Of a stretch of 64,000 nucleotides of DNA, positions 34,621 through 47,101 are shown in pieces. Every line of letters starts with the position of its first letter. The stretch's first letter is position 1. The position numbers and the translations under genes are program-made. The stretch lies in the NCBI GenBank assembly GCA_022539475.1, contig VCMS01000161.1, positions 58,448 to 122,447 on the forward strand, written 5' to 3'. This DNA is from Gracilaria domingensis. Its lineage: Eukaryota; Rhodophyta; Florideophyceae; Gracilariales; Gracilariaceae. The notes under the pieces are model-generated. The model ran no database searches. It saw only the letters and a program-made list of their open reading frames with translations, and was not told where the DNA came from.

Positions 34621-35550
34621 GAATATCTGGAATATTTCGGATATCCCACTCATACTCTTCTTCTATGCGATGGATATAACAGATGATGTAACAAATAATA
34701 TTCATTTCGAAATATGCATGCACATATCCAACACATACCACCTGGATATCATCGTGTTTTCCTGGGACCCCCATCCACTTACAAAGCAAACCATCTGGTA
34801 CCACATGAAATTTTACCCGCAACGGATACGGGAATTAATATCAAAACTACCATGCAAAGCAAGAATCGCAATTCTAGTCCAAAGGAAAGGAGTCGTGCAA
34901 GAAACACTTCGTCATCTAAGAAGTTTAAAATTTCCAACCATACCAGTAGAATTGCAACTTCTAAGAGATAATTCCCTACGCCTAGCAACGTTGCAACGAA
35001 CGAAGCTGGAAAAGCCTGATAGCGTCAAAACCGAGAACTCATGTTGCCGGAACGGTACAAAAACCTACTCCGAAACCACCATGCTGTGTTCTTGATACGG
35101 TTTCAATTCATTAATGCGAATGAAAAGTTCGTTCTCCACCATTATCCTGCCCATGGCTGTCGAAGATATAGTGGTTTACATATATCCGAGGATAACCGCG
35201 CACAGATATTTTACTGTCATTCACTTCTAATCATGGCTTCTGAGCTGGTGGTTGAGATGAATACGCAAAGCCAAGGACGCTCAACCCACCTACAACTTCC
35301 ACAAGTTAAAGAAATAAGCTGCAGCTTTCTTCATGATCGAAGGTTCGTAAGAAGCTGAACGGAACGAAGCCAAAAAAATCCAGTTGCGAAAAAATGCGCA
35401 TCACTAATGAGCTTCCTGACCAGAATAAAAGTATACTTGTCGTACTTCTGTCAACTCGGCGGCGGGGTCCGGTACAACAGCGAGCGGTCCATCGAAGTAG
35501 GGGCGGAAGATCGACAGAACGACATAGAGGCGGCTTCAGCGACAGAGATA
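34621..35550. other. No recognised gene
   Basis: A 222-codon plus-strand ORF (34427-35095) overlaps the previous entry. It is rich in Ile/His/Tyr with no motif, and an antisense frame is nearly as long. Its reality is doubtful. Confidence 0.3.
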
Positions 35551-35782
35551 CAGGCGGAAAAACTAGAGTGCATCATTCATTAAGATTTCATTCACGCTTC
35601 AAGAAGAATTCTTCAGGTTCTCTGGAAATTGATTAAAACGGCATTTTATTGCAACTTTATTGAGGTATGGCAAGCCAAAAAATTTGACGAGAATTTGGCA
35701 TTGGAACTATATCGGAATACAACGTAAATATCGCTGCTTATCGAACCGTAATTGAAGAACTATTGACAGAAAACTCCGCCTG
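35551..35782 (+). mobile_element. Short TIR element family II, copy 2
   Basis: 232 bp. Ends CAGGCGGAAAAACT and AAACTCCGCCTG, giving the inverted repeat CAGGCGGA. Full-length match to the copy at 25801. Confidence 0.72.
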
Positions 35783-36537
35783 GGACAGTGGAGTGCGCGA
35801 AAGATTTAGTTGTAGGGGGGGACCAAGGCAGTAACGGGAACCAAGGGAGGGGACGATGTCGATAGCGATGAGGAGAGGAGGTGGCTGGTAGGGCGAGAGG
35901 TAGCTGCGAACAGGCTAGAGTACAATGGTGATAACTGCAGCTGGCAGCAAGGAATGATCCAGTGGTTGCAAGTGGTGAAAGAGTTCATATCTTTGATGGT
36001 TGAGTTGCTATGCCAATCAGGAAAGGTTTGCAGGAAGGAAAAATTGAATTCGAGTTTCAAAGAAACGTCATGGGAGGCATGAGTGTTGATTGGCTTCAAG
36101 GCGTTATCGGAAGATCAGAACGTGTCCTGGGTTAGGTGTAAATTCTAACATGTCTTTTTTTGGAACCTTTTGCCCACAAAGGCTTCTGAGACACATCAGA
36201 GTCCCTCTATCTGGAGCGTAGGATTCGCGCTTCATGGAAACCACCAACAATCATACGAAGTAAGAAAAGTGCGGCGTCTGGTAGCTTGTGCTAACACCGA
36301 GACATGTCAAACCACGGCATGACGAAGATGTATGGAAACCTGGAGAAGTTGTTCTGGTAAGATCTTAAGCCTTCGATGTAATTACAGAAAATCGAGCATT
36401 ACACTTTGCTTTGGTTCGATGTATTTCGCAACAAGCTGCGTAGAAGTCTGCTCTCCATAGTGGTGCTTGAACGTTTTGTAGAGAGAGCTTTCTTCATCCT
36501 TCATCTACAGTCTTCCTACAGATGCAGATCATGAAAA
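35783..36537. other. No recognised gene
   Basis: A purine-rich start (minus ORF 35806-36099, Ser/Thr/Pro-rich, 97 codons) and then unremarkable sequence. Confidence 0.4.
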
Positions 36538-36888
36538 GATGAAACCGAGCGCGGCTTTCGCCGGGGCTAGTTGGTGCGTACAGTTGGGAGAGAAATCGTG
36601 CAGTGGTGTCAGCAGAGACCTGGGCCCATAATTGGGGGAGGCGTCGGCATTTCAAGCGAAGAGCTACAGGATCTCAGGTGCAGAGTGGGGCTCGCCCTGC
36701 GGCTGAGGCAAAAGAAAAGGGTACCGAGGAGAGTAGAACTGTCAGCTCTCTGTTGTTGCTCTCTATCCTCTCCGGGGTGGCGTCTGGGCCAGCCCTTCCC
36801 TAATGCCCTTGTGCGCAACGGCGGAGCTGCGCGAGCTCGCAAGCTCGGGCCGGGGCGCTACCCGGGTCCTCCGAGTCAGCAAAGCTGA
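36538..36888 (+). pseudogene. GC-rich ORF sharing a block with the gene downstream
   Basis: The frame opens DETERGFRRG, has TAG at 36568-36570, then LVRTVGREIVQWCQQR and a Gly/Arg-rich tail. The 77-bp DNA block 36543-36619 recurs at 37801-37877 with few changes, in the matching reading frame, so the coding frame is supported in both. Unrecognised family. Confidence 0.35.
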
Positions 36889-37156
36889 CGCGAGAACCCC
36901 GGTGCTGACCAGCAAGGCAGGGCAGCTGCTATATCCTTCCCTTGGCCAGAATGCGGTCGCGAACAGCCAGATTTCCTGCAAAACAGTTTGTAGTTACCGA
37001 AATACGGCAGCCAAAGCGCCGTGGCTTCACAAAAATTAGTAGTGGCGGCCTGCGAATGCGTGTTGTTGCAACGAGTGCGAAGCGCAGAGCGAAGCATGGC
37101 CCCCAAAGCCTCTACGGCCTGCGTCGCATCCTTATTTCAACAATGCGATCAAGCGC

Positions 37157-38109
37157 TTGTTTCTAGCTGCGGTTTCTCGCATCGCGCACTGCTTTGGACC
37201 GGTCACTCAGTCTATTCACTGGGACGGCTTAGAGGTGGCGCACGACGCGGCCAAGCGTTGTGCAGGCGTGCGATCGGGCGGAGAGCCCCTCCTCCGGAAG
37301 AAGAAGGGCGAAGAAAGACGAAGCGGAGAGTGGATTGGAAAGAAGAAGTCAGCGGTGAAGAAGACGATGCAACAGCAGCGCGTGCGCATTAGACGGTCGG
37401 CGGTTTGGGAGCAGGACGGCTTCCGGAGTTTGGTTGGGCTGGGAAGATGCAGAAGTGCATTGGGCGGCCGCGGGGCTGGGACTACGCTTGGAAGCAGCTC
37501 ACCTTTGACAACACCTGCAGCGCGATCGTCGCACCTCCAAAATGCCATTGTGCCCTTGCGTGTAAATCGATACCCCTTGTACAAGACACCGAAAAGAACC
37601 ACGCATCATTCAGCGAGTGGAGAAATACAGCGGTTTAGAGCAGCGAGGTCCGCTCGACATCAGGTCAGAGGGTCAAAGCGGCCTGTGTCGGTGGCTGAGA
37701 ACGAAGTACAATTTTGGACCTGGGAAATGAGCGATATCACCGAGCTCAGGCGCAGGGACGAGAGCCACCGCGAGAGATATGTTGCATAACACCTCGATGG
37801 AACCGAGCGCGTCTTTCGCGCGGGTGAGTTGGTGCGTACAGCTGGGAGAAAAATCGTGCAGTGGTGTCAGCAGAGACATAGGTGTAGACTGGATAATACA
37901 AAAGCGCACAGATATGGCCTGTATAAGACATTGGGGACCACGAATGAGTGGGGGTGTAGATGCAGTATGTACATCAGCAGAGACAACATAATGGGTGGTG
38001 AGCGTGGGGTGCGTGTGTATCGCGGCCCGCAGTATTATGGACGCAACCATGATGAATCCCACTGGAGCTGTTGGCTTTTCAGTTTAGGTCGCCTGGAGGG
38101 CCAGGTTTA
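37157..38109 (+). pseudogene. GC-rich unrecognised gene with one ochre
   Basis: A plus-strand frame of about 317 codons from 37157 to 38109, broken only by TAA at 37787-37789. The first part is basic (RIRRSAVWEQDGFRSLVGLG) and ends with an acidic helical stretch (MSDITELRRRDESHRER). After the stop come TERVFRAGELVRTAGRKIVQ and WCQQR, the block shared with 36538-36888. It ends in a His/Trp-rich tail. GC content is clearly above the surroundings. The ORF uses a TTG or an upstream start; the first ATG is uncertain. No family recognised. Confidence 0.35.
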
Positions 38110-38430
38110 GCTAATGCTCTCAGTGTACAAGAAGTGTGGCACGGTCACGTGAAGTGTGATGTGGGCTATGAGGCAGTCAGGGATTCGATACGTCTGAAGT
38201 ATAGGGAGGATCCTAGTCTATTGGACTCACTTGACTCCAACTGCGTAAGGTACCCCGGTGTTCCCGTGCGAGTTTTTTCCCCTAGTGAGCGCGAAAAGAC
38301 AGACCACTCACGACAGTTTGAACTTAGAGAAGAAAGGATGGTGTGCCGCTGACATGACTGGAGAGGTTTAGAATCATAATCGTACACTGGTGCACTTATA
38401 AGCCGTTTCCGGTTCCAAATATTACCTCCA

Positions 38431-38847
38431 CGGGAGAAGAATTCTTTCATTTTTGTGAGCGCATTTGGGTACAAATTTCGCTCTGCTAAACCTCCAAATG
38501 CACTCTCTTTGTGCGCCATTCGCGTTCCATTTGGACACCCCTGCAATGGCAAACCAATTTTTCTTATAGTTAATTTCATTATTTGGAGTGCGCTTGGAGA
38601 GCAACGTGACAACCTTGGGTGCAACACGCGAGCTATGTGAGCACAGATGGAGGTCGAAGTCTATCGCTTGCACTCATAGTTCTGCTCACCGGCATGTCGC
38701 ATGTCATCCGTTTGGACACCTCGAAATATAGCAGCAAGCAGACATCGATTGCGCGCCAAATGAAGTTCATCTGGCATCCAAGTATCATCCATGAGTGCAA
38801 ATCAACCTCAAATTGAACTCTTCGTGTTCCATAATTTTCTTGTCGGG
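38431..38847 (+). mobile_element. Short TIR element family I, copy 2
   Basis: 417 bp; left end CGGGAGAAGAATTC, right end ATAATTTTCTTGTCGGG. Internal blocks TCATTTTTGTGAGCGCA, TTGGACACC and GGCATCCAAGTATCATCCAT match the other copies. Confidence 0.75.
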
Positions 38848-38942
38848 AACAAGTAAGTGCCGACTTTTTCCCGACAAAAGAACGCGAAACGGTCATCGAA
38901 AGTAATAACCTATTGAATGGTGTGGAGCAGTCATTGAAGCGC

Positions 38943-39005
38943 GTTTGAATCGAGTTTGAGAGAGAACTATGTCGAGTTTGAGAGAGAACTATGTCGAGTT
39001 TGAAA
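38943..39005 (+). repeat. 22-23-bp tandem repeat
   Basis: TCGAGTTTGAGAGAGAACTATG occurs twice in tandem, followed by a partial third unit TCGAGTTTGA. AG-rich. Confidence 0.8.
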
Positions 39006-39211
39006 TTCTGATGATCAGGAGCTTTTAATAAGGTGCGCTACATGTTCGGACTATATTCATGTTGTTTGCACAACATGCTCTACAGAAACGTGTTCAATGC
39101 ATATTGGAAATGATAGAAACACTTCAGTCCTCCCAGACGCGTTTCACTCATTGTTGTCTACATTTCAAGTATTTTGTTTTATTTTTTCTCTCGATGATGG
39201 TGGAGGTTTAG

Positions 39212-39535
39212 CTGCTAATCAATCTCGGGAAGATATGTGAAAGCTATGGCTACCACGTACTGTGCCGGAAAACTTGGAAGGTTTTCCATGTAGCCAAAAG
39301 TGATGAACAGAAGTTTCCATCATATCAAGTAGAAGTTGAGCATAATGGAGGATCTGTGCAACCAGTACAAAAGCAAAAGAAACTGAAAACCCGTTTTCTC
39401 AAACTGCAGGCGCAAAGTGACAGTGCAGATATCGTACTAGACATAAGAAGACTATTAATGAACGGCCACGAGAACTTTGTCACTCATGAACGTCTGGAAA
39501 CTATGAACAGTCAAGTTCGTCAAATGTTAGAATAA
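39212..39535 (+). CDS. Open reading frame of 107 codons, possible exon or fragment
   Basis: Open from just after TTTAG (39207-39211) to TAA at 39533-39535. It looks coding: GKICESYGYHVLCRKTWKVF, then a basic stretch (QKQKKLKTRFLKLQAQ), then an amphipathic end (LDIRRLLMNGHENFV). The only in-frame ATGs are late, so this is either the last exon behind a TTTAG acceptor or a truncated gene. Family not recognised; it lies between two family I elements. Confidence 0.3.
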   Translation: MLINLGKICESYGYHVLCRKTWKVFHVAKSDEQKFPSYQVEVEHNGGSVQPVQKQKKLKTRFLKLQAQSDSADIVLDIRRLLMNGHENFVTHERLETMNSQVRQMLE

Positions 39536-39753
39536 GTGGTTCAGAGTCTTCTGCGGAGATTCAAGGGAGGATCACTAGTAACAGCAAATCTGCGATGGAA
39601 AAGAGCCAGCGATTGTATAAAATTGTGGTTGTGTAGGACATGTATGAATTGAGACGTTATTTTCATATCTTTGAAAGGAATGCTAAAACCGTGGGAAACA
39701 TTAAATGTGGTAGCGTGACGGTTGTGCAGAACGAACAAGGGCAAAGTATTTTT

Positions 39754-40172
39754 CCCTACAAGAAATTTTTTCATTTTTGTAGAGTGCAAATGGAGTGCAT
39801 CTTTCGGGGTGTTTAGCCTCCAACTGCACTCCGCCTGTACGCCATCCGCGTTTCAATGTGACGCCCTTGGCAGGGCATTTCAATTTTTTAATAGTTTATT
39901 TCATTATTGTGAGTGTGCGTGGAGTGCAAACTGAGATCGTGGAGGGCGAAGTACGGACGATGTGGGCGCAGATGGAGTGCAACATGTATCGCGTGCACTC
40001 CAAGTGCGCTCTATGTGCTTAGCGGGCGTCCTCCAATGTGACACCGCGAAATTAGGCTGCAGTCGCACATTGCGCGCACTCAATGCGCCATCCGTTTGGC
40101 ATCCATGTATCATCCATTGGTGCAATCCAACCTTAAATTGCACTCCCCTTCTTCCAAAAATTTTTCATAGGG
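39754..40172 (+). mobile_element. Short TIR element family I, copy 3
   Basis: 419 bp with the best-kept ends: CCCTACAAGAAATTTTTTCA and, inverted, CCCTATGAAAAATTTTTGGA. Inside, the GAGTGCA/TGCACTC words recur in both orientations (GGAGTGCAAACTGAG, TGGAGTGCAACATG, CGTGCACTCCAAG). Confidence 0.8.
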
Positions 40173-41249
40173 TTTTCCATCGCTGGGGAGCAATAGGACA
40201 TGTCGGACGCTTCACGAAAGCGTTGCATGAGTTGATATCTTAGTTTCCCTTCTGCAAATATATTCCCTATCATTTAAATGAAAGAGGATACTGAGCATTG
40301 AAGAAAACTCATCTAGAGATGCGAGGCAGTATTTAGTTACACATGGATACATTCTCCATGAGTCGAGTTTGGAATCAGTTTCATCTCCGTGCACTTGGAA
40401 TTCATGTTGACCTGGTAGCACAAAAAGGAATAGTGAGTCTATGTAGATCGGCTGAGTGGAGTGGTAGTTTACGTCAATGATGAAACCATCATCATAACAT
40501 CTGTGTCTCCGATAGATAATACAATCAACATTGGCCCAACAACGGAAAATATTCTCATTCATGAAAAGCAGTGGCATCCACGTGCTGCAACTGATCGCCT
40601 CATGGTTCAACTCCGACGTATTCCTCCTCAATTTTATTTGTATTAACAGTCCTCCTCTTAAGATTCTGTATCGAGAATTTTGAAGCAAGGAAATGCAGTA
40701 GTCATATTACAGCCGAAGGAATACTTCTATCGTGACGTTTCTAGCATGAGTGATAGCCTTATGTATACCTGAAATAAAAGTTGCAAAATTAGGAACGCAA
40801 GTAGAGTGAAAATGCGATTCTGAAATGGTGCGAAATTTGCATCGGTAATTTAATTCAAAGTATGGAGGTCAAGATGAGCGCACATTAAGAGTACGGCACT
40901 CCAACTGCACTCAGCTTGTAATCACATCGTGTTCCAAATGGGCACTACCCACGTACTCGAAATGGACCATAACTACCATTCTATCAACTGCAATCCTTGG
41001 GCAGTTACATGATTAGAAACGAGTGGCTTGTAGTTTACTTCCGAATTCACTCGCAGTAACTGAAAGAAATACACTTATTAACTGAGACCTTGTATCTATT
41101 CTCTCTCTGATTAAAACGGAGTACATCCCCACACCATACGCTCCCATTTCCAGTTGCTTACGAGAGCAAGGTGTCTGGTTTACTTCCAGGTAGACTACCC
41201 TGAAGCACAGAAGACCGAAAATGCATGATGTAAAAACCCCTTTTCGATC
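40173..41249. other. No recognised gene; family I fragment at 40865-40965
   Basis: A 158-codon minus ORF (40212-40688) and a 61-codon plus ORF overlap and show no motif. At 40865-40965 the words CTCCAACTGCACTC, CTTGTA and GTTCCAAATGGGCA match the left half of the family I element, so a fifth, truncated copy is present. Confidence 0.4.
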
Positions 41250-43625
41250 TTTGTATCATGACCTACTTCGAAAAACAGAAAAAAACTGGATTCATGTCGT
41301 TCATCGATGTAGTAGACTCCTCGAAAAGGCAGTCAGAAAGCAGCCTGTCGTCCAATGAAATAACGCAACTACCGACCATGGTTTGGATTGTGTTCAGCCG
41401 GAACTTTGTGATCAACGACGCTGATTAGCATGACCCAATTGAAAGATCTTCACCAGATCTTGCATTGAATGCCTCTGTTGATCGAGCTCTCTTAAACACT
41501 TGACCTTGATCATTGGTTTCTAATCCTGGCTCTAAATCAAATATTCTAAGTGGATATTTTTCCTGCCAGTGCGCCTACCTGTGTGACCATTCTGCATCAA
41601 TTTTAAACTCCACGAGCCTAAACATACGGCTGTAGTAAACTTCCACCTCGTTCTCTACAATCTTTTCACATGCTATGTGCCAATTTGATGGCAAAAGCGA
41701 CGCTAAAGTGCTCAACGTGCCCGTAACGAGTCTTTTATCTGCCTGCTGGCCATTCACACCATTTGAAACTGATAATAGTTGTCGGAAGTTAAGTTCGGAA
41801 ACTGTTTCCAACATATTCAATGATTCTGTCAATGTAAAACTGTCGTACTTTCTCATCAGATAGTTCTGAACAGAAGAAGAGAGCAGTTCATCGAGGTACG
41901 GAGAGCTCCTGACGAAATACTCTTGTGCCTGTACCCGAAGCTCAAAAGAAGTATCTAACGAACCATTCAGATACAAGTCTTCTTCATTTTCAAAAAGTTC
42001 ACTGAACGACGCTTCATACGCTCCGACAAACTTGGAATCATTAAAAAGCGAAGCTGCTGCAAACTTCCGTGAGTTCATACCGCTCAGCACCCATCCGATG
42101 TACCTCTTCATCCAGTACTATGAGTAGTTTATTGGAGGTCGGCTTTCTAGTACACATTCATCCAGATGTAGAAGCAAATGAATAGTATATTTGCAGAGAT
42201 GAACACGTTGAAGATCCGTCTCACGTACTTTTGATCTAAGTGTTGATAGAAGCGTCGAAGGAAAAAGCTGAGCTTTTCAACATCGGCATGTGTGAGACGG
42301 GGACGCCAGCATATGTCAACGATCTCCACGAAATCCCGGCACCCAGAAATATATGGCTCTTCGAGATGAAGGTCAACGACTATTCAGCTGTACGAAAGAA
42401 TGAAAGCTTTAACTTCTGCTGATTTCCATTCCAAAAAACGACTTAGTGGCCTCGGTCTACCTGAGACTTAGCTCGGCATTCCACACCCAAACAATCTCAA
42501 CTCCTCATCAATTTGGCGGAGAGTTACCTTAGTAACGGAATAAGGTTCGTGCTGATCGTATACCCACAGACGGATGATATTCTTGCCAATGTTATAAAAT
42601 AGATGCATAGTATCAATGGCAGAAGAAGTGTATGGGACATTAAGAGAAAGTTTAAAGAGAATAATTTTCTCACTTATACCACTTTCTGTTTGAATTGTAG
42701 CTTTTTTTTGTCCTGACCTCATCGTCAGCTGTTTTATTGCTCTTGGACTTTGAGATTCTAAACGTAACTGCAAGTTGAAGATGTCAAAAGCTTTTTCGAA
42801 CCCATCTGAGGTGCTGAAAAAGCTTGGGAAGTAAAAGTGCCTGCGTGGCATACACCACATGGCTTGTATGGTACAATACGGACATGGTGGTTTACGGTTG
42901 TGGCCTTTCATCCCAGACACCTTCTTAACTGTAGGCAGATCTCTGATGAACCAAATGAGATGTACCCTCACATTCTTCTCCTACCCATCATAAAACACGA
43001 ACTTAGTGCCATTCCCATCGTTCTCTAAAGCCATCTTTTCAACAAGAGGGAAAAGGAATGATTGAAGTTCATCGGGCTCTGTCAATCCCGGGAAGAATTT
43101 AAACCGAAAAACGTTTCTCATCTGAAAACATTCGCACGGCACCAAGTCTTTAGATACTGCTGAGTGCGCTTCTGCAGTACATATGATGTCCAATATGAGT
43201 ACACAAGCTTTCCAAGGCGCCTCTAGTAAATTAGACTTCATATGGTCTACTTTCTTGTAACCGTTGTCTTCGTATGTTACGCTGCAAGCAGCCACAGTGG
43301 CGTTACTCTGAGCCTTTGGCCTAAACTGCAATGTATTTATCCTCTCCGAAGGTTACTTAGGCATAGTGTTGGTTCCCGTTTTCTTTTAATCACGGTCGCA
43401 AACATAATGTCATGCCCACACACCAGTACGTTGGTGCATCTATGAGAAATGAAACCAACATTTCTCTCATATTGAAAATAAAATGCATCCGCTGCAATCT
43501 CGCTATCGTAGAATTGCTGCTGATGTAACATTTCAACCCCCACCCTTGTCGCACAAGATGCACATGATGGTATCAAACTCAAAGTCATTCATAGCTTCGA
43601 AGTCCGCAAAGGATTCCATTCAAGC
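41250..43625 (-). pseudogene. tnp2-type (CACTA-like) transposase remnant, first of two
   Basis: Minus-strand pieces in order: 43588-43337 (two Cys pairs), 43331-42981 (FFPGLTEPDELQSFLFPLVE, FVFYDG), 42971-42468 (HLIWFIRDLPTVKKVSGMKG, then HNRKPPCPYCTI, later SSAIDTMHLFYNIGKNIIRL) and 42111-41575. The G-H-N-x-K-x-P-C-x-Y-C block and the I-D-x-M-H-L block are the conserved parts of the tnp2 transposase family of En/Spm-CACTA elements, which includes catalytic acids and metal-binding Cys. Several frameshifts and stops make it inactive. The upstream N-terminal region present in the next copy is absent here. Confidence 0.7.
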
Positions 43626-43639
43626 CGTCCCTAGATAGA

Positions 43640-46600
43640 ATTTTCTCTTCTATTGGACAATCAAAGATCAGCCTATCGTTCATGAAAGAGCACATCTGGC
43701 GACCACGGTTTTGTGTGGTTGGCGAGGGAACCACATGGTCACCTACACTGATAAGTCCATGATGGAAAGATCCTCAACATTTATTGCAATAAATGCCTCA
43801 GTGGAACGACCTCTATTGAGCACTTGACCTTGTGCATTGAGTTCCATTCCTGGCACCCGATCAAATAAGCCTATTTCCTAATTTTGCTGCCAATGATCCC
43901 ATTTGTTGGAGAGATCAGCAGTTAGCTCAAAGTCAATGAGCATCAAAATTCGACCATCGTTTACTTCTATATAGTGCTCATCAAGCAATTCTCAAGCTAC
44001 CTGCCGGTTTTGTCGAGACCGTGAAATCCTAGTGTTGATAGTACCCGGAAAAACTCTAGAGCTAGCTTGTTTTCTTTTTCGTCCGTCGAAGAGCAACATC
44101 CAGGGTCGGAAACTGGCTTCTGAAACCGTTTCCAGTAGCGTCAAAGCTTCTGATAGTGATAGCGAAGTGTACTTTCTCAGGAGATAGTTCTTAAGAGATC
44201 AGGATTAGAGATCATCAATATCGGGGCATGTATCTACAGCGTACTTGTGTGCACGACCTCGCAGATAAAAGCCGACATATGAACCATCATCAACAGACAC
44301 ATTCTCTTCATCGATAAAGCCTTCGCTGAAAAATGTTTGTATGCTTCGACAAACTTTGCATCATTCAGCAAGGAAGCGGCTGCAAGATCTCGAGCGTTCA
44401 TGCGACCCAAGATACATCCTGTACACCTCTCCGTCCAATACTGAAAGTAGTTCGGAGGAGGACCACACTCAACTACGCATTCCGCAAGAATTAGGAGCAA
44501 ATGAAATCTGTACTTGCACATTTGAACGCGATCGAGATTCCCCTGAAAGTACTTTTCCTAAAAATGCACATAAAAATGCTGCAAAAAAATACTGAGCCTC
44601 CTAACATCGGCTTCAGTCAATCGTATTGGCCAGAATATGTCTACGATTTCAACAAAATCTCTCCATCCAGAAATGTACGGCTCTGGAAGATGACCGTCAA
44701 GAACTACCAAGCTGTATGAAAGAATAAAAGCCTACACTTCGGTAGACTTTCATTCTGCAAATCGACTAAACTGCCTTAGTCTACAGAAAACATTGCTTGG
44801 TATGACGTCACCAAAACGTTTCCACTCTTCATCGATCTGGCGAAGAGACACTTTGCTAAGCGAAAATGGCTTTTCCGGTTGGTGTACATATAGAAAAATG
44901 AAGTCCTTCCCAATGTTATAGAAAAGATGCATGATATCAGTTGGGAAAGAAGTATATGTAACAGCAGTGGAAAGTCGGAACAGAATACTTTCTTTGCTTA
45001 TACCACTTTCTTTTTGGCAATCGCCTCCTTGCTGACCCAATCTGATGGTGATTTCTCGTATTGTACTTCTGAATTGATTCTCAGTGCCTAATGGAAGATT
45101 GAGGCAATTAAATACCTTTTGCACCCCATCCAGCGTGTGAAAGAAGCTTGTGAAGTAAGACAACCTTCTTGAAGTAGACCAAAACCCTTGTATCGTGCAT
45201 TACCGACATGGTGCTTTACCATTATGCCCCTTTACCCCAGATATTTTCTTCACGACTAGGAGATCCCCTGTCAAACAAAGCAGATGAACCCTGACATTTT
45301 TATCGGATCCGTCGTATAACACAAACCTTGTTCCCTCTCCGTGGTTCTCCAACGTTCTCAGCTCGTGAGCAAGAGGGCCGAGAAATGATTGAAGATCCTA
45401 AGGCTCTGCCGGTCTAGGAATGAAAGGAAATGGAAGCATTTTTCGCACGAGAAAACGTTCAGATGGTGCCAAATTACAGATAACTGAAGCAATAGGCCAC
45501 ACTGTATAGGTCTGCTAACGAAACGCTTGAAAATGATCTGTTGCAACCGCAAAAAGTATGTCGTCTTTCAAACTCTGTATCTCACGGTATCACGTTGCAA
45601 TCTTTCGAAACGACTGGGTGTAAACAAAATCGATTATGATATCAATATTGTTCTCAACACTAGAATGAAAGTAATTAACGAGCTTCGCACAAGATACTCC
45701 TCCATTAACATTGATTGCAGTCTACCACGGAGTGTAATCTAAGATATGTAGTGTGATGTATCGTTTTCAGTCGATGTTCTTGGATTTTCAAACACAGTGG
45801 ACTTCTCAACAGTCTTGACATAAACGCAAATGTGGCCAGAGCACATCGGAAACTTCAGAACACCAGCAAAGATCCCGGACTCTTTGAAAATACGGGAAAT
45901 GACTGTTTTCCAGCATTTGTAAGGCGAATGAATGTTCTTGAGAATGTCATCCATAACGAATTGACTCGCATTATTCCTGAAGTGCAGGTCGATCCATGGC
46001 TTTTCTTCTGTAACCCATACACGGAAAATGCTTTGATTCATGCAAGCATGGTATGTTCTGGACTGAGTTGATCTCTTTCCCATACCGCTCGTTCTGATAT
46101 GTACATCTCGTCATCAACTAAATCAATGAAACCCAAACAAGAGCTTGATAGTAGAGGCTGACACGAATGAGAAGGTGAGAGAACTTGTTCTAAGCATCCT
46201 CCCTGCTCGTTCGCATCTTGAATATTTTTAATACTTTCAAAGGTTTCTCGACCCGTATCATGGTCATGAATTGTGATGAAATGGTCGAGTGATGGATCCA
46301 CCATATGCCCTTCATGTATCATTTCTTGTTCTGGCAGTATTTTTCCATGTAGAACTGCATTTATACCAAAACCACCTTGAAAATGCTCGAGAGAACTTCC
46401 CACAGTCTCTGGAGCTTGGATTTTATCAACATCGTTTGGAGTATCGCAAGTACCAAATGGCTGTACTTCAACATTTACCTGGGATGGATGATCATGTGAG
46501 CCTGTGTCATTGTACTCTGGTGAAAGCAGAGCCTCTCCCTCAACTTCGGTTCGTTCTTGTTTACTATTGCTGCCGTGATTTTTTCTTATAGCGAGGTCCT

Positions 46601-46863
46601 CATGAGATACAGAATTGGCGCCATTCGTTGTGAATGTTTCTTTACGTTCTTGTGATTTGCCTTGAGCGTGTGAAACAATACCAATTCGTGCCTCGTTCGC
46701 CCTTTGAGAACCTCCCGCAGTATTCGATAGAGACTGCTGAACCAGGGATTGAAAATAGGCTCTGACAGCCATACTGTGAGCTTCAAGTGGTCCCCACGGT
46801 ATATCAGCAGGCATTCCAAGGGTACGTAAGGAATTGTTTGGGATCTTTCCATATCTCATCATA
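43640..46863 (-). pseudogene. tnp2-type (CACTA-like) transposase remnant, second and longer
   Basis: 46862-46038 is a 274-codon N-terminal region (Ser/Glu/His-rich, ending LGFIDLVDDEMYISERA). It is followed by 46083-45739, then a broken stretch with KKISGVKGHNGKAPCR, a stop at the Tyr codon, and CTIQGFW (about 45250-45165), then 45163-44750 (SFPTDIMHLFYNIGKDFIFL) and the C-terminal part 44521-43870 (CILGRMNARDLAAASLLNDA). Every conserved block lies about 2.3 kb from its counterpart in 41250-43625, so the two are direct tandem paralogues. Inactive. CACTA termini were not found. Confidence 0.7.
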
Positions 46864-47101
46864 GTTGTTCAACTGACTGCCTTTCCTCTCGGATAACATG
46901 AACAGTTTTACTTCAGAGGGCATACATTCTTTGGGTACATGAAATATATGATGATGCACTTGATGTGACTTTAGAGTGGAAAAGAGATGTCAAAGGCGAC
47001 CAAACGTCCCTAGTGACGAAAACCTGAAACCAATACAAAATGCATGGAATAATTGATAGCCGTACCGAGCAAAGAACTTCTGCTCTGGTTTCCTTTCGGC
47101 A

